Positions 12,610 through 26,600 of a DNA stretch of 64,000 nucleotides are shown piece by piece. The stretch comes from Alitta virens (Eukaryota; Annelida; Polychaeta; Phyllodocida; Nereididae). Position numbers and translations under genes: made by a program. Below the pieces are notes generated by a model, which did not search any database, was not told where the DNA came from, and saw only the letters and a list, made by a program, of their open reading frames with translations. Within the stretch, counting starts at the first letter, position 1, and each line of letters starts with the position of its first letter. The DNA is taken from contig OW028581.1 in the NCBI GenBank assembly GCA_932294295.1, positions 39,275,995-39,339,994 on the forward strand. The letters run 5' to 3'.

Positions 12610-12870
12610 CAGCTGGGTAATCTAATGGTAAAGACTCCACCAATTCCACAGCTCCACTGAAGGTTGCGAGTTCGGTCTCTGGCCTGGGCCCAATTCATGA
12701 GTTACATCCCAAGCTGGATGTCCATCGCAGGAGACATTAAATTGGAGGTGCCTTGTGTTACATGGCGCACGTGCACTCAAAGGTTATCATCTCATCATTA
12801 TATCTGCTTCTGGCAGCTGGTCATATAAGCCGATTAAGCTTCAAACCCAGTACCAATGACACATAGAGAT
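12610..12870 (+). mobile_element. tRNA-derived SINE
   Basis: A diverged head (GGTAATCTAATGGTAAAGAC, B box GAGTTCGGTCTC), then the shared body (GAGTTACATCCCAAGCTGGAT) and tail (CTGGCAGCTGGTCATATAAG). Same family as 8665. Confidence 0.6.
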
Positions 12871-13620
12871 AGTGTTCCACTGCAACTATTGCCTGGGCAA
12901 GCACTGAAAATAATTAAATAAAGTGCTCATTTGACTATATCATTGCTTTGTTCGAGAGTTTTGACTAACACAGGAATTATCCTAAAATGTTGATTACCAT
13001 GTTTTATAAACAGTCAAGGTTGGCTGGGGCTATTCAATAGACTTTCACTACTAACAATAATAACCAATGTGACGTGGCAGAAGCACTTTGGAAGATTGCA
13101 AAGTTTCCATTCTTTTTCAGTGTAACCACTTTTCCAGGCACTATAATGCTGATCAGATGGTCCATTAGACATCATTTATAAACATCACACAAACAGCTAT
13201 TATGATATGACCAAGCAGCAGCCACAGAAATGGGATCAGCAGTCTTCATATTATGAGGTCACAGATAGCAGGATAGAGTTGATTCCCCCACAGAGCACTT
13301 AATGGCAGCAAAGAGCTGCTGGTATATTTCACTAAGCAGCAAACTGGCTCAGCACAGCACAACACTGCGGTCTGTGACAGATCCAAGATTTTATTGACCA
13401 TACAGGAAAATATATAATCAGGTATAAATATTAGCATTTGCCAGGAGCTAAATATTGCACCTGCATGTCGCTTGCAAACCTAAGCTACGCAATGCAATGA
13501 CATGCACTAATAAATTGATGGCCAGATAAAAAAACATTATTTACCATTACTGCCCGTGTTGGGAAGTAATATATCTTGCCAATATAATCTGTCATTCTTG
13601 TATATTTTGTATGTAGACTC

Positions 13621-13946
13621 CAATAGAGTATTTTCACCGAGCAGCCCTGAGTTCAGCAAGACATAAGTCCTTCTTCTCCTCTTATTACTCATTTTGCTTT
13701 TCAGACATAGAAGATAATCACTGTCTTATGCAATAAATATAACTTTCTCAGAAAAATAACAAATATCAACTGAATGATAAGGTGTCAAATATACATTAAA
13801 ATGCCTAAAAATACTGCTGCTAGGATGCACTTTGCTTCAGCCAATCACAGCCAAGGGCGGGAACTTTTTCAGCCAATAGAATTGCAGTATTCTGTCATAG
13901 CCACCTGGTGGAAATATAGAGAACCTTCCATGAAAATCCACTATTG
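13621..13946. mobile_element. 326-base MITE, copy 1
   Basis: Nearly identical to 38361-38683. The ends are imperfect inverted repeats: CAATAGAGTATTTTCACCG at the left, and the right end reads CAATAGTGGATTTTCATGG on the reverse strand. Internal sequence is AT-rich and non-coding; the ORF at 13774 is not a gene. Confidence 0.7.
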
Positions 13947-14099
13947 CCCTTGTCATATCAATTGTCTTAATGCTACGGAGTTTGAAGCCTAAATGTAATT
14001 TTAGGTTTTCAGTCTGTTTTCAGTATACAGCCCAGCAGTCTTTAGTCCGCGCATCAGGCTAAGCATTCTATAATCGCCATCTCTGCCTATAGCCAAGTA

Positions 14100-14510
14100 C
14101 CCATTCGCACCTGGGTGGAGTGAACTAGTGGTAGGATCTGCTCAGTTCCTCCATGCTGTAGCTGGATTTGAACCCACGACCATGCGCGTACCAGTCCCAC
14201 ACCGTATCCACTTGGCCACAGCACCTATATAGTTTAGCTTTATGTGACCAGCTGGCAGTTTCAGATGTAATGATGATAAGTCCATGCCATGATAAGCATT
14301 TACCCATGTGTGGAGTCTTTTAATTGCCCCAGTATAGACACAAGTAGGCCAATAAAGTACCACCAATTAATCATCTCATGTGACTGACATCCAGCCGAGA
14401 TGTAGCTCATGAAGAGTGCCGGAGCCACAGATGGAACCCAGAAACTGCAGAGGAACCAGCCAGTGTGCTAACAGGTTGACACCTTAACCAGTAGGCCATC
14501 CGACTGCTAT
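14100..14510 (-). mobile_element. tRNA-derived SINE cluster, minus strand
   Basis: Two adjacent minus-strand copies. The first has a reversed B box (GGATTTGAACCCACGACC) near 14161 with family tail ACCAGCTGGCAG. The second, 14350-14510, has GATGTAGCTCATGAAGAGTG and a head ending CCTTAACCAGTAGGCCA. The ORFs over them are tRNA-like readings, not proteins. Confidence 0.55.
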
Positions 14511-14879
14511 CATTACCTTTGCCATTGGTAGCAGTTCATGTCAGGTCTCATAAGATGATAAGCTCCAGACAATAACTCCTGTGGCCAAAAAATAAAAATA
14601 GGGGAAAAAGTTGCTCAAGAAAGGATTCTTCTTTTCCTCTCAAACTACTGATGACTATTCTTGTGATGTCATAGGCATCTGAGGTGGGGTATATTTGAAG
14701 GGGCTGAGCAATGTGACCATGGTGAACAACCAATTTAGTGCCTCCGTTTCTAACAGATGTGACCCACGAAGTTAGTCCATATATTGGGGTATCAAGTGTA
14801 CTACATAAGACCTAATAAACGTTTAGAATCTGTCATTGCATAACGAAATACACTGTTGACTTACAATGACACCATTGCC

Positions 14880-15095
14880 ATTCTAAGCTAGAGTCTTTTT
14901 CAACTCCCTGATGAGTATTCAGCCCCAACCACAGAGATTAACCAGAGGCTTAGAAGTCCACACCAGCACAAACACTGTGGTTGCCCACCTGGGTGGGATG
15001 AGGCACTGGCTGCCCTACCCCTGCTTACCAAGGGATTCGAACCTACAATCTGCCTGAACTGGCTATCAAACCCCTTACCACTAGACCATAACATC
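14880..15095 (-). mobile_element. tRNA-derived SINE, minus strand
   Basis: Reading the minus strand from 15090: A box TGGTCTAGTGGTAAGG, B box GGTTCGAATCCC. The body differs from the family at 8665, so this is a different subfamily or a different 3' part. Confidence 0.6.
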
Positions 15096-15317
15096 CAAAT
15101 GCAGCTTTAAAACAATTTCCAATAATCTGCATTTAAATTATTTAAATTCATGCAAATCAGTTTTTATCCACAGTTTGTCTAAAGTTATGTAATTACTGGC
15201 CACTGGATGTCAAATATTTATGGAACATTGGATGAAAATCACATACTGTTCTAAAAACAGTCATTTCAAACTTCCCTGTACGTTGAAAGTAATTCCATAG
15301 TTGTTTCAAATACTTAC

Positions 15318-17392
15318 GTGTCTACCTTCATTTTCTAAACAGAGAAAACACAAGAGTCAAACTGTAATTGGGTAAAAGATATTTAAAACCCTGTAAGTCA
15401 AATCATTCTGCTTGGAGCAGGTTTGTACAAAAATATAAATTATCCATTTTATAATAAATTTAATTTTAAATATTGCATTTAATACTCGGCGTAAATAAGC
15501 AAATGCACAGTGTATATACTGTGCACTTGACCAAGGAATGTAGTAACACTTTTTTTGACATATCCATAATTAGAATATCTAAATATATAATACAGAGGTT
15601 AATAGGTAACTTCCACATAAGATATTTTAAAACCAAATATCACAAAAGCAAACATATCAACTTCACCTTTGGCTATATGTCAAGAACAATGTCAAATTAT
15701 TACCAAAAAAACACAACTGTGAAATACCTTGCCAACAAGGGTCCGAACTCATCATTTGTGTTAATACACATTGTATTGATATAAATTCAAATTTATTTTT
15801 TGAAATGAACTAAAGTAATGGATGTACATATATATTTCTATTATAATCTTTCTTGTGAAAGTCCATCAGTATGATCTTTTTCTTAATATATTATTTTCTG
15901 ATCTTCATCTCACCCACCAGTCATCATTATCATCAAATAATGTGTTCCTTACAATAAAGAATTGACCAAAACTTTTAATGTATGATTGGTCATGTAACCA
16001 TGTAACCAAAGGGCCAGTGACTGAATTGACAAAAGTAAATCCAAATTTTACACAAGTACTGAAATGCTCTACTAAAGATCACTGCATTAAAAGAATAAAT
16101 TACAGATTTGCCAAACCATGAACTTGATGGAGATTCTGGTTCACAAACTGACATTCTTATAATATATTATACTTTTGTACAAATTGATTAACTGATTCAT
16201 GAACTCTTTCTTCATTTTGCAATTTTAATTTACCTGATGTTCGCAATACACCACATTGTAATGCTTTACGCGTGTCTGCATGATATGTGATAAATATATA
16301 TAAGTGAAATATGAACTTGGGCAGCTCATTGAATTATTAAAATCTATCAGTAATATAACATTGAAGTCATGGACAGAAAAGTAATACAAAAAATACTGTA
16401 CGTGCCTAATAGTGACCGTTTGCATTTGGACAAAATGAAACCAAATGTTTAAAATGCAATATCATATAAAAGTTCTCTGCAATATTTATCCTGGCACAGT
16501 GGAAACCAGTAATAAAAAAAACCCATCATATTGGTCACATTCATAATTCTGCAGAAAAGTATGAAGTCCATCTTTATAAATGTGGACACAGATTTGTAAA
16601 TACATACTCAGTGGGAACATATAAGGAAGGTATGACACTATAATGACAGAAGTACATAGTCATACATATTGTATGTGAATGTATCAATTAAGTTTTGCTT
16701 ATTTTCAGAACACACATCATAAATAGGCCTAGATTGTTTTTGTCCAGTTATAACTATGTATAGCATCATGGACTGACTTCAACCCCATTCCCACCTTGCC
16801 AAACTGCTTGCTGAACTCCTAGAACTAACAGTTCATCAAAAAGTTTGTCAGAGATCATCAAAGTTTGTCAGCGTTTGTAGAGTTTGTCAGAGTTCCTGGA
16901 AGGCGACAACAATTTTTGGACTTCTTTAAAAATCATCATAGTCTTCTACGAACTGGTAGGAGTTGCTCGGACGTCATTGGAGTTCGTAGGTACATCGCAG
17001 CAGCTCTTAGAATATCGTATGAGTTCGTAGACACATCGTACGAGTTCTTAGAATTTGGTAGGCACATCGTAGGCGTTCATAGAGTGATCGTAACTAATCC
17101 TAATAATTTGTCATACGTTATGAAGAACGTTCATATAAGTTTGTAGGTTATGGTTAGACTGATAATTTATAATTATTGGAGATAACTTGGCGAACTGCCA
17201 GGAACTTCCACTCATGCTTTGTGAAAGTTTGTCGCAAAATTCGTAGCATTTTCTGTAGGTGGGAACGAGGCTTTCATCTCAGATTTTCTAAAAAAACCTA
17301 AATCAGATTACTCACCACATGTAAAATCCATGACATTAGAATTCAAATGATGAATTTTTCTCATTAATCCAAGCCCACAGATTTCACAATTT
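15318..17392 (-). CDS. candidate small-exon gene with a Cys-rich exon
   Basis: Three phase-compatible minus-strand exons, each bounded by good splice sites: 17392..17316 (acceptor CTTTTCCAG, donor ACATGTG|GTGAGT), 16275..16234 (donor CATCAG|GTAAAT) and 15334..15318 (acceptor CTGTTTAG, donor CAC|GTAAGT). The 77-base exon encodes NCEICGLGLMRKIHHLNSNV then MDFTC, a C-x2-C ... C arrangement like a treble-clef or MYM-type zinc finger. The 42-base exon is open in two frames, so its reading is not fixed. No start or stop exon is identified. Speculative. Confidence 0.25.
16826..17118. repeat. degenerate GTTTGTCAG / TTCGTAG repeat
   Basis: Short words GTTTGTCAG, GAGTTCGTAG and CACATCGTA recur at irregular 13-30 base spacing. 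The open frame 16865-17146 over it exists because of the repeat. Confidence 0.5.
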
Positions 17393-18341
17393 CTGGAAAA
17401 GAAGATTAAATTTTCAAACATTACCTGAGAATGGTCAATGGGCAATATAACAAGCAAGTAACAAAGCATTATCATACAAAACATGGCAATTATGTGTAAA
17501 TGTGTAATATATTGTTATGTTTAAATTCTTTTACTTTAATATTATATCCTATTGTTAGAATAATTCTAGGATATCTTAGAAATACACAATGTAATTAGAT
17601 TCAAGAGCTAGTTTCAATTCCACATATGGAGCTCATATATTATGAATAGGACAGGGCTTACCATCTGCCTATATTACTAATACTCCAATCTCCATGTACA
17701 ATTAGATTGGATAGCTAACAGCTGGATAACCAGCATCTGTATTGATCTATTGCTCCCTTGGATCCCCGCCCTAGTGCTGTGCCAACCTAGTGGCCAACTC
17801 TGGCCTACCTCTTATGTAAGAGTAGGAAAATGATATAAAACGGGAGAACACCACTGAACTTCATCTTTCATTCTGAACTTCATCCTTCATCATCACTTTA
17901 TGTTTCACATATATAAAGCCTCTCAACTCTACACTAGACTTTGTCTTCCATATTATAATATATATATATATACATTGTACTCCAACTGAAAGATGAACTA
18001 AGTCATATCATTAATTGTTTGCCTGTTATGTAAGACTTAATTACTTAATGACTTACATTGTAAGTCATAGAGTGTTTAGGTTCTTTATTATGTAAGTCTT
18101 TCTGTCTTATGTAAGTCTTTCAGGATTATTGCCGCATCAATGCAATTCCCAAAAGTCATCATATGACTTGCGTGATGTAACCGAAGACCAGCAGCAGCAT
18201 CAACTCTGACAGAGGATGCTATCACCAGCTCATCACTGACATAGAAATTTCATCCCTCTTTGTAGTTCTGCTTCATAAAGACAGACATTTTGCAATTGGG
18301 AGAAAAATTATCACAAGAGGTCACTGACACTAGCAGATAAG

Positions 18342-18572
18342 TCAAAGAATAATAAGTATCAAGAACCGGCACTCTCGTAAGTAGGAGGTGCTATGCCTAA
18401 AGGGAAAAGGAGGTGCATTGTTGACCGAGCTGATTACGTCATGAACAGAGAACAATCGGTACAATTGAGTGACATCATACTGACCGATTATGACGTCATA
18501 TGCCATGTAGCATTCAGATTTTGGTGTTTGTTGACCTCGTACATATAGTAAACATTTAGCTCCGTGCGTCAT
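18342..18572 (-). CDS. possible first-exon ORF below ZNF143-like motif
   Basis: An ATG-led frame of 76 codons starting MTHGAKCLLYVRG, 130 bases downstream of the promoter-like motif. Possible donors inside it are GAG|GTCAAC and ATCG|GTCAGT. The protein shows no known domain. It may be the start of the small-exon candidate gene or just a chance ORF. Confidence 0.2.
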   Translation of the reverse strand: MTHGAKCLLYVRGQQTPKSECYMAYDVIIGQYDVTQLYRLFSVHDVISSVNNAPPFPFRHSTSYLRECRFLILIIL

Positions 18573-18700
18573 TATGACAATGAAATAATGTGGAAATTAC
18601 ATTTTATTGTGTTGTTCATGTGAAATTGGCAAATCTACGCACTTGACTGGAAGTTTCTGAATGAATTTTATTATCCACCAGGGGCGTTAAAGAACTCCGG

Positions 18701-18722
18701 CGCGCAATGCATGCTGGGAAAA
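18701..18722 (-). promoter_or_regulatory. ZNF143-type (SBS) promoter motif
   Basis: On the minus strand this reads TTCCCAGCATGCATTGCGCG, matching the conserved core CCCA-n-CATGC-n2-TGCG of the ZNF143/SBS promoter element. It lies in a locally GC-richer stretch with CRE-like TGACGTCA sites near 18487 and 18802. It could start a minus-strand transcript (an ATG-led frame lies at 18572) or be bidirectional. Confidence 0.5.
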
Positions 18723-19140
18723 GGAGGCGCAGGCGTTTACAATGTGAAGTATAGGGAGTGGCGCTTCTTGGTAGCTATTCTTTGGATAAGTATCTTTTGA
18801 TGACGTCATATATTATTGTGACGTTATCAATGTAACATATAAGTAGTGATGTCATCCTATTGTCTTTTTCAAGTATTATGGTGTTAGTGCCCCCTGTAGA
18901 CTCTGTTACTGCATTGCAATCATAAAGGTATTGTAGAGAGAGAAATATCCGTCACCTACACAAGAAAATAAGTGTCCACACAAATGAGCTATAGGTTCAA
19001 TTCCGTGTTTCAGGTGTGAAACCCTCATCACAATGAAACTTTTTTTTTTCATTTACACATGAAACGTCACTCATTACCTCCTCTACAGTACAATAATGTG
19101 TGAATGTCCATATTGGCAATGATTCCTATAAACCTGTGAA

Positions 19141-19165
19141 GACCCCCCCCCCCCCCCCCCCCCCC
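19141..19165. repeat. poly-C tract
   Basis: A run of about 23 C. Length in the assembly may be unreliable. Confidence 0.9.
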
Positions 19166-20039
19166 ACCAAACTGAGGCATATACCTCGCAATATAAGTTG
19201 TTTTTCAGACACCAAAAATGAAAAAAAAAAATGAAATAAAAATCAAGAAAGGAAACCGCTTATCTTTTTTCAGTCCTCACCAAAAAGTTGAAATTTCAAG
19301 AAAAGCCTACGATATTCACAATATCATGGACCATCAATAAATCTTGTATTCGTTCATATACAAATAGTGAAGTATATTAGATATAACCACGCTGGCAGGA
19401 TTGCAAAATATGATATACAGATGTACAACCTCTAGCTTTATATACACAGTATACTATTACACACTATTATGCATTCAATATCAGCACACACCACCACACT
19501 GACCAATACTGACCACTGACCAGAAGCTGTCAAGCAACTTGACCACTACTGACAAGAGGCATCAGATGGCAGACATATGAGACATAAAAGTGACAACATA
19601 ATATCCATAGGACACAGATCTACAATTTGGGACGTCAAAAGCGATGTACGCTTGGGATGTAGCGGCACACCTTCCCATTTCTACATAGGGCATGAGATGA
19701 CAGAAAAAGCTTAGGCAAAAATGGGTACTTGGCTACTGACCCTAAGTGCGCCTTAACGGCTGCAGGTTGGATGTATACTCCCCGGGGAGTTGAGAAAGAA
19801 TCAAGCTTGAACAGGCATGCCAAGGGTGTAAATTATGATGTCGGCAGAGCTCGATATACATCGAGATGGCAGACAGAAAACCCACACACATTTACATTTA
19901 CATAGACATAGCAGACACAAAATGGTGAATTGTTCTCTTACAGACAGCGTATGGTGAAAACTTACAATTACTAAAGTGTTCTACACATATCGAGGTTGTC
20001 TCAATCCCGGAACATTTTTACCCCATAACAAATTCAAAT

Positions 20040-20480
20040 CCTTTTTATTTCAGTAGCAAATAATTCGAATAGAAGAACATTTTCAGATTCACCTCAAAAT
20101 GTATGGGTAAAACTAGACATACATAGAAATGTGATTGCTTACAAGATAGATAAAAAATGTCAGATATAACCACAAATAGAACTGAAATTTATTATGAAGA
20201 TAGGTTTTAAGGCTAGATGTAAAGATTTCCAAATGCAAAGTGTCTTCATATAGTTTGGAATTCTGTTCCAGTGTTCCACCATTTAGGGGCCGCTACACAA
20301 AATGCATGATCAGACATTTTGTGTGGGTTGCACTGCAATCCTTGTATGGGAGAAAGTAGTTTGTGATCCTGCTCACCTATAACGGGGTCTTAAACTGTCA
20401 TTTGGATACGAGGTACCCGACCATGTAGACTCTTATACAAAAGGGTTAATTGATGTTTTGAATGAGAACGACAACAGTTA
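20040..20480 (-). mobile_element. LINE 3'-end fragment, minus strand
   Basis: The reverse strand reads HWNRIPNYMKTL near 20280, the WN-IP/LP...-K-L signature at the C terminus of CR1/Jockey-like reverse transcriptase ORFs, followed by decayed sequence. A SINE tail piece (GTCTATGCTGAGGC) adjoins at 20520. Too decayed for clade assignment. Confidence 0.4.
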
Positions 20481-20680
20481 TTGGACCCATACCTCTCTTT
20501 TTAACTCATGGTGCCTTGTACTCAGTGTCTATGCTGAGGCCATTGAATAACCCCACCCACAGAGTAAATGCATATTGTGTTACGTAGTATGGTATTATAA
20601 AGAAGAATTGAGACCATACACTTAATAATTATCTAATGCACTAACACAACACACAATACAAGAACATATAATAAGTGAAC

Positions 20681-23600
20681 TTACTTCTCAGAATTAAATT
20701 GCTGAAGTTTCTGGCTTTCCACTTCCGGTGTTTCTTTATTGGGAGGTAAGGTACCCTGAAAAAGATAACAAATTTAGGGCATGGAGTTTCGCAGTTTGCG
20801 CTACCTATTATACACTTTCGGAAGACCTTTAAAACGACTTAAACCACTGAAATGAAATGTTCATTGCCAATAAGTGTGTGTATGGCTTAACACCCACAAT
20901 GGAGGTGAGTTTGAGGCCAGGGGAGCTGCTGTATACCACCTATAGAGTATAACAGCTTTTCACAATATAATCATGTAATTGTATAATCCAACCCTTAGGT
21001 GGCCAATAAAGGTCATGTGCCCTATATACATAAATTACAAAGGCTTACCTTTTTATGATTGCAGTGATAACATTTTTCTCATAAATATGTCCTGAGATTA
21101 TGTCAAAAAGCTTTAATCAAAAACAAGAATCCTATAATCTTCAAATCATCCATAAGCAGAAACCAAATGGATTGTAACCAATATATTAACTTACATCATC
21201 CGAAAAACCCGTGTCGGTGAGACGAGCCTGCTCGGCATTCCTGGAAGATGGAGTTTCAGAACTGTGTATTTTTTCCATCATTTTGTGGATGATTTGCCTG
21301 GAAAAGAAGCCATGAAGTACTCGATGAAGTTCTTAAATAAGCCGTTATTCAAAAGGAAATATATCTTCCTTGTCTGTGATTCACCTAGATATTAAATATA
21401 GAGCAGTGAGGAGAGAGACCGAGATGATAGCCACTAAAAAAAAAAGTTTTGACATTAATTTATGAATTTTAAAAGAATAAAAAATGTAATACATGTAAAT
21501 AAATTTATATCAAATGTCAAATATTTAAACTACAGGTGATCTATTGTTAACAGCAAAACACAATAGATCAAACTGATTCATTTTTAGTTGTCACACTGGC
21601 CATCTCTGCTGACCATCCCAGGTTCAAATCCCTGCCTCACCACTGTGCATAACTACATATCAGCTGAGCGGATCAGTGTTTATGCTGGGGCAAGTACAGA
21701 CCCCAAGCCTTATTATTTCATAAATTACGTCTGTCTGACACTCGGTTATACAAGCGGACTAAGCCTATATAATAATTTGTACCATTGAAATATTACAAAG
21801 TAGTCCATTCACAGGCGGTCTTCGTTCTCTAACTTGCCTTACATTACAAAGAGTTATGGAACATAGCAAAATGGTTTTCCAATGGAGTTGATTCAAAACA
21901 TCGTTAAATGTTGGGTTATATATGGACGTAGCGTGTTTCGAGCAATTTAGTAAGATAAGAAATAAAAGAAAATAATCGTACTAACCTTTGTTGTTGCTTC
22001 AGATGAGCAGCCGTCACACATTTTGTGTAGAACTCGATGGGCAAGTATTCCTCATTTGACATCGCTACTGTTGAATCTGACAACAGAGTAATTGCTGCCT
22101 CAGGTCCCAAGCTTTCTAACATTCTGTGACACACATTCTCCCAGCTGACCATGTTTGAGTCTTTCTCAGATTCTGAGTCACTTTTGATGATTGGTTTTAG
22201 TTTTGTTCTACATTTGAGACAAATTTGCCAAACTTTTTTGTCGTCAAGACAGTGACTTTGTTGGAATAGAAGCAACAGATTTCTCCAGTCTTCCACAGTA
22301 CTTGGTTGTATTCCTGAAATAAATAAAAGTTTTCCTAACATTCCCACTTCAATTTCAATAACCTGACCCTGAAGCACTCACAACAAAAGAAATGAAACAA
22401 ATGCTTTTACATATTTATCAATAAAATAAACAAATAATCACATATATCTTTGTTATTCTCACCTTCAAAATCATCAAAAACCTTCAAATCACCAAGGTGA
22501 AGAACTATAGGAAATATCTGAGTCTTGTCCAATCTTGGCCCTTTCTGGTGTAGATGACTCCATAACGTCAAGTACCCTTTCCAGAATCTGATAAAAACAA
22601 AGCAATTTGAGTCTAATACAGAATTTAATAAGCTGGATTGTAGTTTGTTATAAACATGAGTTGTCTCAATACTGAGGCGGTTTCATTGATAACCAGAAGA
22701 AACAGAAAAAAATTTATCATTACCCATGTTTGTAACACAATTCTATCAGTTCGGAAGAGCATGAATTTGCATTCACAATTTCAAGCATCAAGTCCTCTGA
22801 TTTCCATTTGATTTTATTGGCTTCTGGTCTGTAATGCAATAATTGAAACAAATCTATATCTTCAAGCTGAGGGGATGAATATGACATTTTCGTGGGAAAA
22901 CAGATTTAAAAATTAAATTCATACCTTGGCATTCCACAAGAACACTTCATTTTTGCTCCAGCTCCCTCTAGGGGAATTTGCAGCAACAAATTTTCAAACC
23001 AGGTCAAGGTCATCTCAAGGTCAAGGAGAATTTCACGGAGCAGTTTTGACCTTCAAAGACAATTGAGATGGTAACAGTATATTACATGACTTACAATAAA
23101 CTGTGAAAAGACTATTTTTGAAAAGCTGTTGTGATTTCAAAGAATCAACATGGCTGATGTGGTCTAAGGCAAACGTATTTCACGTTATTCAGGACGAATT
23201 ACCAAGACTGATTCTTCCCACTAACAAATCTAAGTGATATGAGGGTGCAATGACAAACGTGGACAAATGTGAACATTGTGTCATTAGTTCTCTCTTCTAG
23301 GCTAGACATTTCAGGCTAGATACTGATTAGTTTTTGTTACAACAAATCATTTGCAGCCAAGACAATCTGTTTGTTTCATGAAGATTTTGTCACATGACCA
23401 TCTGTACAGAACGGTCACCTCTTTTACAGTATCTCCCCTGAATTGAATTATTATTGCTTGCTTTACCCCTCTAATAAACAGCCAATTTGATCAATTTCCA
23501 TGAGTATAACCACACAAGTTTGACTGTAATTTCATTGGAAAGGAATAAATATACAACAGCAATCTAATATTTTTATCATGGAGCTAGCTGACCACGACCC

Positions 23601-26600
23601 CCACGGCTAAGATTTTGATCAGCGCAAAACTGAGACTCGGTTGTAATGGGATAGATGCAAAGAGTTATTTACAACCAAATGTAGACAAAAGTAAAAGTAA
23701 AAAACACAAGTTAATTTACCTTTCCACCTTGTCTTCTACTTCAATGTAATTCTCCAAATACTTGCAAAAATATTTTCCCTTTTCAGGAAAATGGTGGGAA
23801 TCGATGATATGTTTCACTTCCGGCTTAGATACAAGATTCTTGGCTTCCTTGGCAGCAAACTGGACCATCGCTGATGGTTCTTTCTTGTACAAGCTGCAAC
23901 ACAATGCGAAAACAAATTTGTAATAATTTAGTGGATTTCGTTACATTTCCGACTGTCTTAGTACAGCACACAAATTGGTGGGAAATTAATGACATACCTC
24001 TCCAGATAAACTAATAACTCTGGGCCCATTTGTTGCATTGAAGTCGCCAATAATTCAACAATTTCTTGGGAGTTGGCTTGGTCTATCTTCAACATAACTT
24101 CACTGGTTGCTATGGCATCTGCAGACAAAATAGGCACGAGTCAAAATCTACAAGAGCTGATTAGATATATCATATAATTAAGGTGCTACACAAGTAAGAA
24201 TAGTCTAGATCTTTTTAGATGTCATTAGAAATACACTTTAACCGATATCTCATACTGGTCACAAATACACTAAATTAATTTTGTTCAAACCTACACAAGT
24301 TTGATAAATTCGGTCATAAATACATATAAAGTTAAATTTATAGTACAGTCTATGAATGTTACAGCTATTTTGTTATTAGTATTGATTGCACCTACCCTTA
24401 ATACATGCAAACAAACTTTTCCACTTCTCGTCTATAGTTTGTTTCTTTTGCAGTCCTCTCCAAATCCTTGTTAAACGAGGCTCCAAGAGATGATAATAGG
24501 TCCTTAGAAACAGTTCTGAATCACTCTGAGATGTTTCATCCATTGCTAAGCTTTGAATTTCGCCATAAATTTCCATTTCAAAACAGAAGCAAGCAAGTTC
24601 GGAGATTTTGGCTTGTAATTCTAAGTCCATAGGAATACAAGTGGAGTCATGAAGTGAGATGATCACTTTCGGGTCTTCTGGTTTAGTTTCACCCCAACAT
24701 TGGTCATCATCTGTGTCAATATTGCTAGAGTTAGATACCACCAGTTCATCTGATGTTTGACCTTGAAGATCATCCGGTGACTTTTCAATGTCATTATTTT
24801 CTGAGGCATCTTGGGAAACAGCATCACTCTCAGATGGACCTTGGCTAAAATCCGTCACAAGCACAATGCCGTCAAGATTCAACGGCACAGGTTCCTTATT
24901 CTCCAACAATGGTGCATGATTTCTGTGCCAAAACAATGTCCGATGCAACACATTCACCCAAGATGACAGCATCTTTTTCATTTTATCTGGATCACTAACA
25001 TTGCAAAGATGTCGTAGACTCTGACTGAAATGCAATATTAACAGCAATTACATCTACCAAGTCTTATTTCATACATTAACAAATGTACCAAGGGTATAGC
25101 ATAATTACAGTACAGGTGTATATTCAAAGTTAATTATAATAGTATCTCAAAACAAAATCAGGTTATCTGAGTTTGAGTCTCATGCTAACTGGATGATGAC
25201 AGCCTCATCACAAAACATGCTTTTTTTATTATGATCATTTTGTCTGATCCGGTATGGTTTACACTTTGTTATATGTAATTTCACTAAATGCACTAAATGA
25301 TTTCTCAGTTTATAATTAATACTACAGGAAGCCTTACATGATGTGCTTTCAACAGACAACCACACTGCACGACAGATTATCATATTACATTGTTACTTTT
25401 ATGTATTCTTTGCTCTCAATATTTGGAAAGACTTCAGGAAAAGGGAACATACAAAGGAAAGCATATGCAGACAGATAAAGGAAAACAACTCACTGTGTTT
25501 CACGAGTGACGGATTCAATATCAGGATTTTCCAGAAAATCAGAAGCCACTTCAGCCTTGGTTTCATCTGCAGACATTGTGCCTCGTTTTGGTTCTTGTAT
25601 AAAATACTGCGCAAAAAATGTTAATGTCAGTAAAACAAGGGATATAAAATAAACTTATATGAGAAAATAGGTCAGTGGGTTACACATATTAGCGTTCCCC
25701 ACTAAAGTCATTCACACTTCCCGGCTTTATGATACATGATAATATTAATGCATTGGATACATATCACATTTAAAACTTTTTCATTCCATTTTCATCCCTA
25801 GCTTCAATACACCAAAAGGCTTTGTATTTTTCTTTAACAACACTATAATATTACAAACTAATCCAACCAGATGAGACTATGACTCAGTTTCCTGAAAAAC
25901 AGCTCACGAACACCAATTTATAGAACGTTAACAACTAAAAACGCCTGGGCCTCTCAATCCGAGGATGCATCTATAATCAATAACTCAATTATTATTTGCA
26001 AGTGCAAATCTTGTGAACTTACATTATCATTTTCCCCATCTTTGTGAAACACCAGCGTTGCCATATCTTCAGAGCTTTTGTAACGTAACCTTGGTGAAAT
26101 CTGAGATTTTTTGTCTTTAATAGTCTGAATGAGGGATTTGGTTTTAGTCTTCACGGTTCCTGACAGTCTGAAATAGTATATCAATGTGCAGTAGATGTAT
26201 CATTTAAAATGTTTACTCAAATTTTCCTTGATCCACCATACATTGAAATTTTTAAAATATAAAATTTACGCAATCCGAGAACTATTATTAGGATGCATTC
26301 ATTAGGAATATTTGCGAGAATCACTTTATAACTGTACCTCCCTTGATTTTCTTTACATTCGATTTCACTAACTTTTTCGTTGCATTTGCTCTGTTAATAA
26401 CTTCAATCAAATTCTTCATTTCCAGGGTGAACACAACCTAACAAGTTCTGATTACCATCTAATCAGTTTCAAATTAATTTCATCCAGACTTACTTGTCCT
26501 TGACTCTTAGAAGGCCTCGTCTTGGAGATTCTTCTCTCGTTGCTATGGTTTTGGCTTCTAGAAGATTCAATGTCTCGTGAGTTGTCATGGCAACACCACA

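Noticed and set aside
25343..25624. Plus-strand ORF of 93 codons
   Set aside because: Antisense to a real HPS5 exon (25494-25606), with no domain.
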